Source of the DNA: Gremmenia infestans
Lineage: Eukaryota; Ascomycota; Leotiomycetes; Helotiales; Hamatocanthoscyphaceae
DNA length: 64,000 nt
Direction of reading: 5' to 3'
Assembly: GCA_032629725.1 (NCBI GenBank)
Contig: JAFEVB010000032.1
Coordinates: forward strand, 186,001-250,000
The notes below the pieces were generated by a model that worked only from the letters and a program-made list of their open reading frames with translations, did no database searches and had not been told where the DNA came from. The stretch's first letter is position 1; every line of letters starts with the position of its first letter. A program made the translations under genes and the position numbers. Below, piece by piece: positions 32,596 to 45,272 of the stretch.

Positions 32596-35500
32596 ATGAG
32601 CATGCGAGACTTGATTCAAGGGGAGGCCGAGCTCGACGACGAGGAGAACGATGATTCTTTCGATGAAGACACCGGCGAAGTTCGCCAGCGCAAAGGAAAG
32701 CAAAACGGCCGGATTGATGATTCTAGTGAGGAGGAAGACGATGATGATGATGAGGAGGCAGCACGCGAGGTATGATGTGCGAGCATTCTACAAGTCTGTA
32801 AGGCTATCTAACCAAACTTCCCACAGGTCCGCGAGGGATTCATCATCGACGACGAAGACGAAGAACCAGACGATCAAGAACGTGCGCGAAAGAAGAGAGA
32901 GCGCAGGAGAAAACGCCATCGTGAGGAGGAGGAAGCTGCCTTAGATGACGAAGATCTGGATCTCATTGGGGAGGCAAACCCTGAATGGGAGCGCAAGGCT
33001 GCAGCACAGGTACACATATTTAGGCATCGCTGACTGAGGAGTCGCTGACAGTTTTCTAGCCAAAGCTCAAGCGGCTAAAGCGTGGCCATCGGGACGATGA
33101 TGACCAACCTGGAGAGCGTGGCCTGGACCAGATATTCTCTGATGACGAGGAACTAGATGCACCACATGAATACGAACGTTCATTTAATCGACCTGACCAT
33201 CATAGGGTTGACGAATTCGCGGATTTCATCGAAGAAGATGAGCTGGAAGATGAAGATGAGCGCCAGCGGCACCAGGAGGAGATGGAAGTGGCCCGCCCAC
33301 GCGAGAGAGGCTTTGTTGGTACTGGGGAAGCTTCTGGTCTAGACAAGGATGCCTTGGATGATATGGAAGCCATATTTGGTAATGGCGAAGACTACGATTG
33401 GGCCTTGGCATTGGAAGATGAGGAAGAGGCTCAACAGGCTGGGGAACACAACCTTGAACTTAAGCATGTGTTTGAGCCTTCACAACTGGCTGAGAAGCTT
33501 CTCACGGATGAGGACAATCAAATCCGCTGGGCAGATGAGCCTGAACGATTCCAATTGGACCGGATGCCTTACAAAAACCTTCAGATTACCGACGAGCAAT
33601 TCAAAGAGGAGGCCCGCTGGATCACAAGTCTCATTTGGCCGAAGAAGCAGTTGCACAGCGAGTTGCATGTTCCTTTCACCAAGGCGATTGGTAAAGTTCT
33701 GGAGTTCTTCGTGGTGGATGAAGTTGAAGTTCCATACGTTTTTCAACATCGTAAAGACTACTTGATCCATGCCACAAGAAACAGATCTTATCAAAATGGC
33801 TCTGATGAACCCGAGGTCAATGTCACTGCCGAGAAACTTCTCAACCAAGACGATCTTTGGCGAATTCTGGAACTAGATTTGAAGTTTAGAGCTCTCATTG
33901 AAAAACGGAACGTCCTTGAAAAAACATACGACAATTTGAAGCTTGCTTCCGACATTCGCGACAAGATGGTTGAATCTATGCTTCCTGTCGCTGTCACCAT
34001 GGAAGAACTCCAGGACATCCAAGATTACATATACTTTCAGTATTCAGCAGAAATTAAGGATTTTGCGGCTACGAACGGTGATGTGAAGGAAAAACGTCGC
34101 GCTGGGGGGAAGTCATCTCTCTTCGATCGCATTCGAAAAGGGAGAGCCTACCAGCTTGTCCAAGCCTACGGCATCACGCCAGATCAGGTCGCTCAAAATG
34201 CGTTGCGAGAGGGCCGGAAACAATATACTGAAGACGCTTCCAGCACTCCTATTGACTTCGCCGACTCCCTCACCTCCGACAGCGATTTTAATACGGGTGA
34301 GGCAGTATTACTTGCGGCCCGTCAAATGTTTGCCGAAGAACTCTTCATGAATCCTCGTATGCGAAAACACTTCCGTATGCACTACTACATGATGGGCGTG
34401 GTCGATTGCCGGAGGACTGACAAAGGCTTGCGGAAAATTGACGAACAACACCCATACTATGAACTAAAATACCTCAAAAATCAGACATTTGGTGATATCG
34501 CGAACAAACCCGAGATATTTCTCAAGATGCTCAAGGCCGAAGAGGAGGGCCTCATTGAAGTCAAGGTCTCTCTGCAAAATGAGAAGGAGTTCCGCAAAGC
34601 ACTTTTCCAGGAATTCCAATCTGAAAACTACAGCGAGCTTGCGGATGCCTGGAACGATGAGCGCAGCAGGGTTCTTGATTTGGCGTTCGTCAAGCTAGAG
34701 CGTGTTATCACAAAAGGTGTCAAGGAAAGCATGCGAACAGAATGCCAAGATTCTATTCTCAAACTCTGCCGAGAGGAATATTCGAGGAAGCTCGACCAAG
34801 CTCCCTACAAACCAAAAGGCATGATACTTGGAACGATTCCTCGAGTACTCGCCTTGTCAAATGGCAATGGCGATCCAACCCGCGATGCTGTCTGCTGGGC
34901 CTGGGTGGAGGAAGACGGGCGAGTACTAGAGAATGGCAAGTTCAACAACTTGACCAAAGATGAGAAGGCCAGAGCAGACTTCGTGGAACTGGTGCGGCGC
35001 AGGAAACCCGATGTTCTCGCAATCAGCGGCTTTTCCGTCGAGACACACCGACTCATCACAACTCTCAAAGACTTGGTAGAATCCCACGGATTAAGGGGCG
35101 CAGAATTTGAGGACAACGAAACTGGCGACGATATGAGCGAGCCCTTGGATGTTGTTGTGGTAAATGACGAAGTCGCTCGACTTTACAAGGACAGTACACG
35201 CGCTGCCATTGATCATCCAAATATTCCTCCACTCGCCAGATACTGTGTTGCATTGGCCAAGTATATGCAAAATCCAATGAAGGAATACGCGGCACTAGGA
35301 AAAGATGTGGTCTCCCTATTTTTCCATTCCTGCCAGCAACTTCTTCCCGTGGAGAAACTCCGCAAGCAGCTTGAGACGGCCATGGTAGATATGGTCAACC
35401 TTTGCGGAGTCGATATTAACGAGGCAGTCGGTGATTCTTACACGGCTACACTTCTCCCATTTGTGTGCGGCCTCGGGCCCCGAAAGGCAACTGCTGTATT

Positions 35501-36995
35501 GAAGACGATCAATCAAAATGGCGGCATTGTTAATACTCGCGACGAGCTTGTGGGTGATCCCGACAGTCACAAACTGCCCGTTGTAGGACCCCGAGTCTGG
35601 AACAATTGTGCAAGTTTTCTGTCTATCGATTATGATAGCTCCAACGCCATGTCTGACTATCTCGACAATACTCGAGTGCATCCAGAAGATTACGAGTTGG
35701 GCCGGAAAATGGCTGCTGATGCTTTGGAATTAGATGAGGAAGATGTCAAGGCCGAGGTCGATGAGGGTGGCCCTGGTGCAATTGTCCGCAAACTCATAAA
35801 GGATGATGAGCAGGAAAAGGTCAATGACCTGATTCTGGAAGAATATGCCGAGCAACTTGAAAGCAATTTTAACCAGCGCAAGCGTGCAACTCTCGAGACT
35901 ATCCGTGCCGAGTTGCAACAGCCATACGAAGAACTCAGAAGGAACTTTGCTACACTTGAAGATGACGAGATATTTACAATGTTGACTGGAGAAACCGAAG
36001 AGTCTCTATGTGCGGGCATGATCGTACCGGTCAATATTCGAGTCGCGAAAGAAGACTTCATCATCGCAAAGCTGGACTCGGGCATCGAGGGCAGAGTCGA
36101 GCACCATGAGGGCTCAGACAAGGATATGCCCCCGCTCCTCAATACTTTGTTCTCCCACGGCCAGACTGCTCAAGCAAAAATTCTGGAGATCGACCGCCAG
36201 AAATTCAGCGCCCGCCTTTCTCTACGTGAATCTTTGTTGAGAATTCCATATAAGAGGAATCTCGAAATTGATCCTAGGATCTGGGATGTGTTACAAGAAT
36301 CCAAAGATAAGGAGGAGCTGCGAGAAAAAGACAAAGCGACTGGCCGGACTCAGCGAGTCGTCAAGCATCCCCTCTTCAGGCCTTTTAATTCTACACAAGC
36401 AGAAGAATATCTGGGATCACAAGCGCCTGGTGATGCTGTTATCCGACCCTCGTCAAAGGGCAATGATCATCTTGCTGTTACTTGGAAAGTTGCGGATGGT
36501 GTGTATCAGCACATCGATGTTCTTGAGCTCCAGAAAGACAACGAATTCTCTGTGGGGCGGACCCTTCGTATTGGTGGCAAGTACACCTACAGTGATCTGG
36601 ACGAATTGATCGTGGACCATGTGAAGGCTATGGCCAAGAAGGTTGATGAGATGATGCAACATGACAAGTACCAATCTGGTAGCAGGGCCGACACGGGTAT
36701 GTCAACATGCATTTGTGAGGAATATAGCACTACTAACTATAAATTAGAAAAATGGTTGACTACTTACACCGAAGCCAACCCAAAGAGGTCTGTTTACGCT
36801 TTCTGCTTGGATACCAGACATCCTGGCTATTTCTATCTTTGCTTCAAAGCTGGGCAGCAGGCTAGAGTCAATGCATGGCCAGTGCGAGTAGTCCCGAATG
36901 CCTTTGAATTGATGAAGAGCCCCTACCCGGACATGAAAGCTCTGTGCAACGGATTTAAGTTGCGGCATATGAGTGAGGTGAGCAGGCCACGCTAG
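32596..36995 (+). CDS. SPT6: Transcription elongation factor and histone chaperone Spt6
   Basis: Exons 32596-32769, 32827-33009, 33060-36696 and 36748-36995, 1413 residues, the normal Spt6 size. The first 270 residues are very acidic (Asp/Glu runs with Lys/Arg blocks), as in all Spt6 proteins. Then come helix-turn-helix and YqgF-like regions (AVCWAWVEEDG near 727), a helix-hairpin-helix (GLGPRKATAVLKTI near 919), an S1 domain (near 1108-1150) and tandem SH2 domains (HPLFRPFNSTQAEEYL near 1221; YAFCLDTRHPGYFYLCF near 1348). Spt6 travels with RNA polymerase II, whose linker its SH2 pair binds, and reassembles nucleosomes behind it. The last intron (51 nt) is in frame, so reading through it would not break translation; splicing restores TEKWL. 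The tail after SH2 is short. Confidence 0.95.
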
Positions 36996-37910
36996 ACTAA
37001 ATATCACTTGGGTCGAAAAGCATACTGGATCTTGGGAGTTATTGAGGCTGGATTTGGGATGAGCCTTTCATCTTGTGTATAAAAATGATAAACTACTGGG
37101 GGCATACTTGGGGAGGAAATTGACGTGGGCGAATGCTCTCCAAGCACCCGGCCGCCTAGAGCTAAAACTAAAATCCATAGTAATCAAGCAATACTTAGAA
37201 ATAAGCATGACATACTTGGAAATGCCGGCGGTTTTTGTTTAGTACACTGACTAAGACTGTGACTGCTGATTTCTGATTTCTGAGTGGTGAAGTGAGCTGC
37301 TGAGGTGAGCCGTAGGCAACTTAGAGGATCCTGAGTAACATGTGCCCAATCCAACTGGCCGGTAGCAGCCGCAGGGACCTATTTACGGAGTCCGCAGGGT
37401 CCGCAGGGTTCGCAGGGTACTGTAAAACAGATACAGCCTGAAGCGGCTTGGTGTTGTTTCTTGCCTACGTTAACACCACGTCTTCTTTCTGTGCCGTAAT
37501 CCTTTTGAGGTACTTGGTAGATGGTCCTTTCGTCGCAGATTTCCCCAGATTCTTTACACTTCTTTTGACGTCTTTTTCTTTGAAAATCAAATCATAATCA
37601 AAATAAATCCTTGTGTTTACGCCGTTCGTTTCGCCATCCTTCTATGACTCTGCACACGCCAATTTAGACAAAGTAGGTACCTTACGTAGGCATCGCAAGG
37701 ACCAACGTCATTCAGCCCAGAGTAAACAAAACCCCCGAATAAAACCTCTTCGATTATTATTTGGTCCTCCATACCGAGTTGTTGTACCAGATACAGACTA
37801 CATGAAAGGCATCCCAACCACGGTCTTCCCGCTAGTACCTGACAACCGCGATCTCGAGCATCCTGCGAGGCTTGAATGCGCCAGCTGTTCCTGAACGAAT
37901 TATCGGCGCA
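36996..37910. other. Intergenic region with short 9-bp repeats and a possible uORF
   Basis: Spacer between SPT6 and the OSH3-type gene. Three near-identical 9-mers (TCCGCAGGG, TCCGCAGGG, TTCGCAGGG) lie at 37391-37417. A 30-codon open frame from an ATG at 37802 to a stop at 37894 ends 16 nt before the main start at 37911 and could act as an upstream open reading frame if the transcript begins early enough. Confidence 0.4.
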
Positions 37911-40900
37911 ATGGCTGGGTTAGAGCAATTGGAGATTCACAGCAAGGTATGCGATTTGGCGATTGGGCGATTGAGTCCAGGGGGCAGAATCATTGAACTG
38001 ATGCGATTAGTCGTATATTGTCCGTTGGGTGAAGGTAGAGGAAGGGCATACCATTTCCTGGAGTGTTCAGCCGCACAAGAAGTCCATGTATGACATCTCA
38101 TTGAAGACCCAAGTACTTCACTGACCATTTGACAGAAACTTTGGGATATTCAAGCACCCTGGTACAGGCAATTTGGCAACGCCTGGTGGAACACCACAGT
38201 ATCCTGCCCTCGATGATGCCTCTCTCCAACAAGTTGATGACAAGTCCTCACGACGTCCTTCGAATACGCGAAACGATGCATCTACAGCTCAAGAACAACT
38301 TAAGGCAAAGGGCTTCATAGCGATACAATGGTACGGCAAATGCGAAGCGGACAAGGTATCTATGGGGACCTACGCAGTAAGCCCGGGGCAGGGAGGAATG
38401 TATGGTTTGGTATTCGACAATACGTTTTCAAAGGCAATTTCAAAGACAGCTACCTTCGTCCTCCTCACATACCCTTCGAATGCGCCTCCACATTCAACGC
38501 ATCATCTGCAAGGCGCCTTAGGTGCAGCTCTCAAGAACCAAAGTCCGAAACTCTCGGCGACCGCCTCGGACTCCGTGGACAGTTTACAGAGTCATTTAGC
38601 ACATGGAAACAGTGGTAGCAGGGGCAATTCAGTAATGGGTCGAAGCGAGAGCCACGATACATTGGAAACCTACCATGTAGGCGCTCTCCAGAAGCGTCGA
38701 CGGAAGCGGGGTCAAGGCTATGCCAGACGGTTCTTTTCGTTGGATTTTGCTTCCTGCACATTGTCATACTATTACAGTCGAAACTCGTCTGCTCTCAGAG
38801 GAGCTATACCCTTGAGTTTAGCTGCAATAGCAGCTGATGAGAGGCGAAGGGAGATCAGTATCGATTCTGGGGCAGAGGTGTGGCATCTCAGGGCCGGAAA
38901 TTTGAAGGATTTCCAAGATTGGACCAAGGCTCTCGAAAGAGCCAGCAATGCTGCACGGGGTGTCAAAACAGATTCAAATCCTCCGGCAGGCGAATCCCGC
39001 TTGAGACCACCTGGAACGCAAGCTCCACCTTCAAGTGCAGCAGAGGAACGAGAGTGGGAACAAGTGGAAGCGCTGGTGAGCAGAATTGTTGGTACTCGCG
39101 ACGCTGTTCGGAGGTTATCAAAAGATACCGCTCCAAAAGACACAGCTACAGGGTCGAGGAGGAGTCATTATGGACTAGGGGGGCTTAATGGTGCAAGTGC
39201 GAGTGCAAGCCCTCCAACCGGAGATGAAGGGGGCGATTACTTCGGAGCATCTCAAGTTCAGGAAAAGAGACCTTTTTGGAAGAGAAAGCCCAGCACACCT
39301 ACGACCCCCCAGATGATCCAGCGTGGTATCTCATCACAGCTTGCAGTCCCGATTCCCGCAACTGTTACCACGATCTCTGCAAATGGCTCGTCATCTTCAC
39401 GAAGGTCCAGAAGTTCGCATGAAGAGACAAGCATGCATGATCACTGCGCTTCGTTGCTCAATGATTTGGATGCTGTCTTGGTTGATTTTAAAACCTTACT
39501 TACAAACAGTAAGCGCCGTCGAATGCCTGCTCCCACGTTTGAGTCACGAGCTAGCATTGATTCTACTTCAACGGGAGAGTTCTTTGACGCAGAAAATGGA
39601 GATCCGGATCGTTCGGTCGTAAGAATTGGTCGTCAGAGTGAGGAAGATACTCAACCTTCCGAAGCGGAAGATGGATTTGACGCAACAGATGCGTCCTCAT
39701 TGTCATCCGAGGAAGATAACAACGCTCACGTCAGTGGTGCAGCTGGGCTGTTTCCAGCAAAACCAAAATCGTTGGACCCTCTTCCTATTCCTATTCTTGT
39801 TAAACGCCGCAAAGTGATCCCTCCTGCCACTGTCTTGCCACCGAGTCTAATAGGCTTCTTACGCAAAAACGTAGGCAAAGATCTCACCACACTGAGTATG
39901 CCTGTCAGTGCAAATGAGCCATTATCTCTCCTACAACGCACGGCTGAACAGCTTGAGTATGCTCAATTATTAGATACAGCATCGTCGCATAAGAACGCTG
40001 ACTACCGTCTACTCCACGTTACCGCATTTGCAATTTCTCAACTTAGCGCGAATCGGGCCAAAGAACGAGCAATCCGGAAACCCTTCAATCCCATGCTTGG
40101 CGAGACATTTGAGTTATTAAGAACCGAAAAGGAAGTACCAGGCGGATTCAGAGTACTCGTGGAAAAAGTCTCTCACCGTCCGGTACGATTGGCCATTCAA
40201 GCCGATTCCGCTCACTGGTCCTTAAGCCAAAGTCCAGCACCGACGCAAAAATTCTGGGGAAAGAGCGCCGAGCTCATCACCGAAGGCCGCGTACGAATTT
40301 CACTACGTCTAGCAGACGGGAGCGACGAGCTCTATAGCTGGAATGTCGCCACTGCCTTCTTACGCAATATAGTCATGGGCGAGAAATACGTAGAGCCAGT
40401 TGGCACCATGACCGTCACGAACGAAAGCACAGGAGCCAAAGCAACTATCGAATTCAAGCAAAAAGGCATGTTCAGCGGTCGCAGTGAAGATGTACAAGTC
40501 GAAACGTACGGACCAGATGGAGGACACACTGGGTTCGGCCTGACTGGAACCTGGACCACGCACCTCAAGATGAGCGACCCGGACAAGAAGTCAGGAGCGG
40601 AAATCTGGCGCGCTGGTGAGCTAGTCGAGAATGCAGCGCAGAGATATGGTCTTACGACTTTTGCGGCCGGGCTTAATGAGATTACGGAGCTGGAGAAGGG
40701 CAAGCTGCCACCGACGGACTGTAGGTTGAGGCCTGATCAGCGGGCTGCTGAGAATGGGGATCTCGATGATGCGGAGGAGCTGAAGGCGAGACTAGAAGAA
40801 AACCAGCGTGCTAGACGGAAGGAGCAGGAGGCCAAGGAGGAGGTGCATGTACCGCGCTGGTTTGTCAAGGTTGATGGCGGTGATGATGGGGAGGAGGTAT

Positions 40901-40986
40901 GGAAGTTGAAAGGTGGGAAAGACGGGTATTGGGAGGAGAGGGCGAAAGGATCTTGGACGGGCATAGAGAACATACTTGCTGTTTGA
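37911..40986 (+). CDS. OSH3: Oxysterol-binding protein homologue, Osh3-type (GOLD-like, PH, FFAT, ORD)
   Basis: Exons 37911-37946, 38011-38087 and 38136-40986 give 987 residues. The N-terminus (MAGLEQLEIHSK, then SYIVRWVKVEEGHTISWSVQPHKKS) is the GOLD-like domain of Osh3 proteins. A PH domain spans about 216-305 (GALQKRRRKRGQGYARRFFSLD). A FFAT-type motif, EFFDAEN near 519, should bind the ER protein VAP/Scs2. The ORD lipid-transfer domain starts near 620, with NPMLGETFEL near 688 and EKVSHRP near 714 in place of the classical EQVSHHPP. Osh3 works at ER-plasma membrane contacts in PI4P control and lipid exchange. The 12-codon first exon is required: the long third exon has no ATG near its beginning, and the spliced product matches the family. 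Confidence 0.9.
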
Positions 40987-41470
40987 TTAGGGATGGAATA
41001 TATGTGTTGTATGATACTGAGCGTTTTATGGATTTGCTTTGTTGGTGGGGTTTGTGTGGATGGAAACACTGGGGATTAGATAGAAAAAATATGGGGATAG
41101 GGCTTTCTTGGCATAGACAGCGGTTTGGCATACGGCGAATTTAACTTCATCGAGATATCTCGCAGCTGGGATATTATATGTACTCTTTCCCCCTCTGTCC
41201 TTTTTAAGTCTTCTTACAAGTACATGCTCACTAGCAAAAGGGGGCAGTCTCGCTAAACGACAGCAATGTGATTAATCCAAATGATCAGCCCAAAATGACT
41301 ACCTATATCTTCAAGCAAGGGACAGCGAGATGTGTGAACAGTAGATTAAAGGATTAAGTACCACGCTAGTCATTAATCATTAACATTATTACTCTCTTCG
41401 CGAACCTTCTAGTGAGCCAAACTACTCCTGAGCAGTATTACCATCCCACACTCTTAAAAACAACATTTAT
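40987..41470. other. Intergenic region between convergent genes
   Basis: About 480 nt between the stops of the OSH3-type gene and the oxalate decarboxylase gene. Holds two 3' UTRs; nothing else seen. Confidence 0.4.
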
Positions 41471-43019
41471 TTAATCCAAAGCCTCATAAGCAGCAGTCCC
41501 ATTCGGATCCGCCGCCAGCGCCGTCATATTCCTGTTCCCCGGCTTAAGATACGTCTTCTCCCTCGGCAACCCCTCTAGCGTCTCATCCGGCAAATGCAGC
41601 GTATCCTTTACAACCTGCTTCGGGGTAATAGCCAGCCACTGCGCGACGGAAATGTCCGTAAACTTGGGCTGTTTCAACACCTCGAGGAAGATCACGTCTT
41701 CCGTGCCCGTGTTCTCGATATAGTGCGCGGCGGTCACGGGGATGTAGCCGATGTCGCCGGCTGTGTAGTCGAAGGTGCGCGAGGATGAAGGGGCCGAGAA
41801 GACGGTGATGCGCGCGCTGCCGGAGAGGAAGTAGTTCCATTCGTCCGAGGAGAGGTGCCAGTGCATTTCGCGCATGGCGCCGGGCTGGACGGTGACGAGC
41901 GCGACGGCGAAGTCGGACGCGATGGGGAAGGTGGTTGAGTCGAGGATCTTGACGGAGCCGCCGGGGGTTTCGTAGGGTTGCTGCTCGGACCAGTGGTAGG
42001 TGTATGATTGATCGTACGGCAGGATGCCGGCTGGTCCGGTCTGGTTCTGGACGCTGATGTTGGCGGGTGCTGGGGTGCCGTTGAAGATATATAGTTGGCC
42101 ATCTGGCAAGTCGTCGAATGCTGAGATGGGGGTCTGGAGGTTCTTTGAGAGGACTTCTTTGGGATTACGCTCAAATAGCTCGGAGACTAAAGACGTGCTG
42201 TCTTCGGAGAATGACCCGTCGTCGAAAACTAGGAGAAATTCGCAGCCTTCGTCGAGGGCTTGGATCGAGTGCGGAACACCTGCTGGGAAAAACCAGACAT
42301 CTCCTGCGCTGATATCGTCTATGAAGGACTCGCCATTTTCGTTCATGGCTGCGAGTCTAACACTGCCCTTTAGCATGAGCGACCACTCGTTTGCAGTGTG
42401 CCAGTGAAGCTCTCGGTATGCGTGTGGGGCGAGACGCATATCGACACCTGCAAAGGCAGTGGCAATGGGTAAATTATCAGTATTTTGCTGTCTGGCCCAG
42501 CCAGCCTGCTTTCCTGATCCAAATCGATTGTGGCTGAGACCAAGAGGCCATTGAAGTTGAGGAACATCTCCAGAGTCAGTTCCCGGAGGCGCGAAGATAT
42601 CGGGATTCAACTTCTCGTATGCGTAGGTTCCTTTGAAAAGTTAGCTTCATTCTTTGAATGACTCGGAGGTATGGCTTACTTGGACCTGGATCCGTCTGAC
42701 CTCCTTCTCCTCGGAGAGGTTGTGGATTTTCAACACTGTTGAAATCAAGATATAGCCCAAGATCCGAGTCCGCTTCTTGGCCATTAACCAATGGATAGTT
42801 GGAGACAGTGGCTGAATCACCACCAGAAACAGGTGAGGGTTGGGCGACCTCTCCAAGCAGACTTTTAGGCCCGTAGAGAGAACCAGAAGTTGCAGTAACT
42901 GTGGGAACAGGCGCTGTGATGCCTCCAACAGGACCAGAGTTCTCCCCATAGTCCATCTGTGGGGTTGGCGCAGCGAAGATTGTGGGCAATAGCCCAGCAA
43001 CCAGAAGATACTTAAACAT
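41471..43019 (-). CDS. Secreted bicupin oxalate decarboxylase
   Basis: Exons 43019-42680 and 42630-41471 give 499 residues. A signal peptide is clear (MFKYLLVAGLLPTIFAAP), followed by about 80 Ser/Pro/Gly-rich residues. Cupin 1 has manganese ligands in ELHWHTANEW (His 188, His 190, Glu 194) and VPHSI (His 233). Cupin 2 repeats this in EMHWHLSSDEW (His 369, His 371, Glu 376) and AAHYIEN. The cupin 1 lid reads SEDST near 254-258. A Glu at this lid position is the proton donor that distinguishes decarboxylase from oxidase activity in bacterial OxdC. The enzyme converts oxalate to formate and CO2 outside the cell, which is relevant to fungi that secrete oxalate or meet plant oxalate. NxT/NxS sites suggest glycosylation. 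Confidence 0.92.
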
Positions 43020-44455
43020 GGAGTGCTTGTATTGTGACCGACTGTTTGGAACAAAAGTAAAACAACCACGCTCGAAAGTAAAACGTGTCAGATCACATAT
43101 ACACGAATTTTCAATTGCAAAGCATTATGATATGCTGAATTAGGGTTCATAAGTCCACTTGGAGCTTCGATCAGATATTACCCTAGTCTACCCATCCATG
43201 ATCCAAATTGCTCCAATAGGACCTGAGTTAAGGCATCTCCGGGAATGTCTAATAGCACAAGTCGTCTAGTAGTAGTGGGGTGAAAGATTGATCGAGATGG
43301 GGGCTACGTAGCCCCGGCTATGGAGAAACCTGGAGATAGTCATGGTGTCATAGTGAAAAAGAAAGGTCCATGAACCAGGGTGCAAAGAACTTAGCAGATG
43401 TCCATGAGATAGCTCCGGTTCCGGCACTTGCTATCATCAACTTCTAATGTCGCCCTCGTCTGAGACATTATAAATTGATTCCGGAGTATGGAAAGGTATC
43501 CCTCAACTCGGAGATGCTCAAAACAGCCTGACTTTGAATCGTGGTCGTTCCCTGACTACTTTAGCGTCATACATCAAGGGACGCCAGATTGTTCGGCATT
43601 GGATTTACTGGTAGTTGCATGAGCCTCAAACGGTTGGAGCTAGGTATTGCCACTGCCCTATCTTGCGTGGACGTTAGCCATTAGCCATTGGCCATTAGCC
43701 AAGAAGCTATGTGGAATGCACATCATGAAAGCCTTCTCTGTATCGTGCCGTATTATACGTCCACGTCGGTCTTTTCTTTTACTCCGCGTTTCTTAATATC
43801 CGGGTATTGAGCTGTTGTACAGGTAGTTGTTGCATGCAATATTGTCTTTCGGAGAGGGGAGAGGTAAATCGAATGCCAAGACTTCTCCGAAAGCTCCACC
43901 TTTGGGAATTTCCCGAACCTCCTTTAAACTCCGAGCCAGATACCACTATTGAAAGCAGTCGCATTCTCTTCCCTTCAAAATTAAGTTGCGATTATTCAGA
44001 AGGAAGCTCGATCGGAAGTCACTATTCCGAAGGACTGCTTCGTCATCAAGCGATTTGTAAGTTGAGTATTTTTTTTAGCTCCTGTGAGTGTCAATTTTCA
44101 CTTGTGGCAAATACCCAGGAGAACCGAGTAGGGTTTGGAATTACTTTAAATTAAGCACTTCCCTAGATAATTATGAGAAGTCTCATTTGAGGTCGGAAAT
44201 ATATCGTTTTAAATTGCCAATCAACATTGTGCACTGGAACAGAAGTCGAACTTCATTAAACTCTTGGGAATCACGACGTTCTGTTTCCAAAGTTTATGAC
44301 TCTGAGCGAGTACTGCCTTAGTATCGCAGAACTACAACTCTATGCTTTCAAAATCAAACCTCAATCCAATCATAAGTATCTATGCCACTTTACCACCTTT
44401 CTACGCATGGGTTACCTCTTGACCTAAACTCGCTTGATTATCTCAGCCTTCCATC
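43020..44455. other. Intergenic region, no gene seen
   Basis: About 1.4 kb upstream of the oxalate decarboxylase and before the small Pro-rich frame. A cluster of TTAGCCA/TTGGCCA repeats lies at about 43673-43702. Open frames are short and motif-free. The part just above 43020 should be the decarboxylase promoter. Confidence 0.4.
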
Positions 44456-44841
44456 ATGAACCCCTGCCCTATACATGGCGTACCTGGTTATATCCCAGAA
44501 GAGCGGCAAGATATGAGGCTTTCGGGAAATGCTCCATCTCTATGTCTCCATCCTAAAACGTTGCTCCTCAGTTCCCATTGCAAAGAACTCTACCGCCACT
44601 ACCAAACCAAAGACAGGCACTAGTCTATGGTCCATTGCTAAACCCAGGTATGCCACAGATACCCATCGGAAGTCCACACGCACAACATCCAGGTACGCCA
44701 TTCGGCTATCTTCCTAGGAACATGCGGCCTGCTCCCTATAACAGACGGCCACCCATTGGAACACCATCATTTATACCAGTAGGTCAACAGTTTCTAGGGC
44801 CAGCCCCCCCTCCCAGCCGGGAATTTTACAGAAAGAAATAG
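44456..44841 (+). CDS. Possible small proline-rich protein
   Basis: A proline/arginine-rich frame (GSPHAQHPGTPFGYL, then RPPIGTPSF and GPAPPPSREFYRKK before the stop at 44841) has clean, non-repetitive composition but no ATG of its own. An ATG at 44456 with eight codons, a GTACCT donor at 44480 and a CTCCTCAG acceptor at 44571 joins it in frame to make 119 nt less than the full span, about 120 codons or fewer. No domain is recognised. The frame could instead be a chance opening or the remnant of a larger gene. Confidence 0.3.
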
Positions 44842-45272
44842 GCACCTGCAAGCGATGCCTTCTTTGCTCTTTGGGCATGTGTTGCTGATTCTTGGGATTC
44901 ATATATGATAAACGTTGTTAAGTCATGGATATAGCATTCGAGCATGGATAATAGGAAGCTGCTAAATCGCAAGCCGGATCCTGAGCGGAAGATCAGCAAA
45001 CCACCTCAATGAATAGCGGTCTTATTATGAGTGAAGGCCATAAAACACTATAGGACAGCTAATGACACAAGGGAGCGAGCTTCAATAGGTCTTGCGTGTG
45101 ACTTGGCTTTCAATATGTGAATCACACCATGAATAAAGCACCGCTTCAGTCACTATGAAAGGTATATATGTTTCACTTGTTTCCATTTCTTTCGATTCTC
45201 TCGCCCTATGCAACTCAAGACATAATTCCTCCACCCAACCCCGCCTAAAGACTAGCTCTTGAAGAACAAACT
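44842..45272. other. Intergenic region, likely promoter of the WW-domain gene
   Basis: About 430 nt, AT-rich up to 45180 and then a pyrimidine-rich leader (TTTCCATTTCTTTCGATTCTC) just before the start at 45273. No gene seen. Confidence 0.4.

Noticed and set aside
6324..36995. A functional cluster of chromatin genes (Mit1-like, ISWI, SPT6)
   Set aside because: The three genes are separated by unrelated genes, differ in strand and are not known to be co-regulated; proximity is probably chance.
37613..37894. 93-codon frame before the Osh3-type gene
   Set aside because: No ATG at its start and no motif; at most its final 30 codons form an uORF. The Osh3-type protein starts at 37911 by family match.
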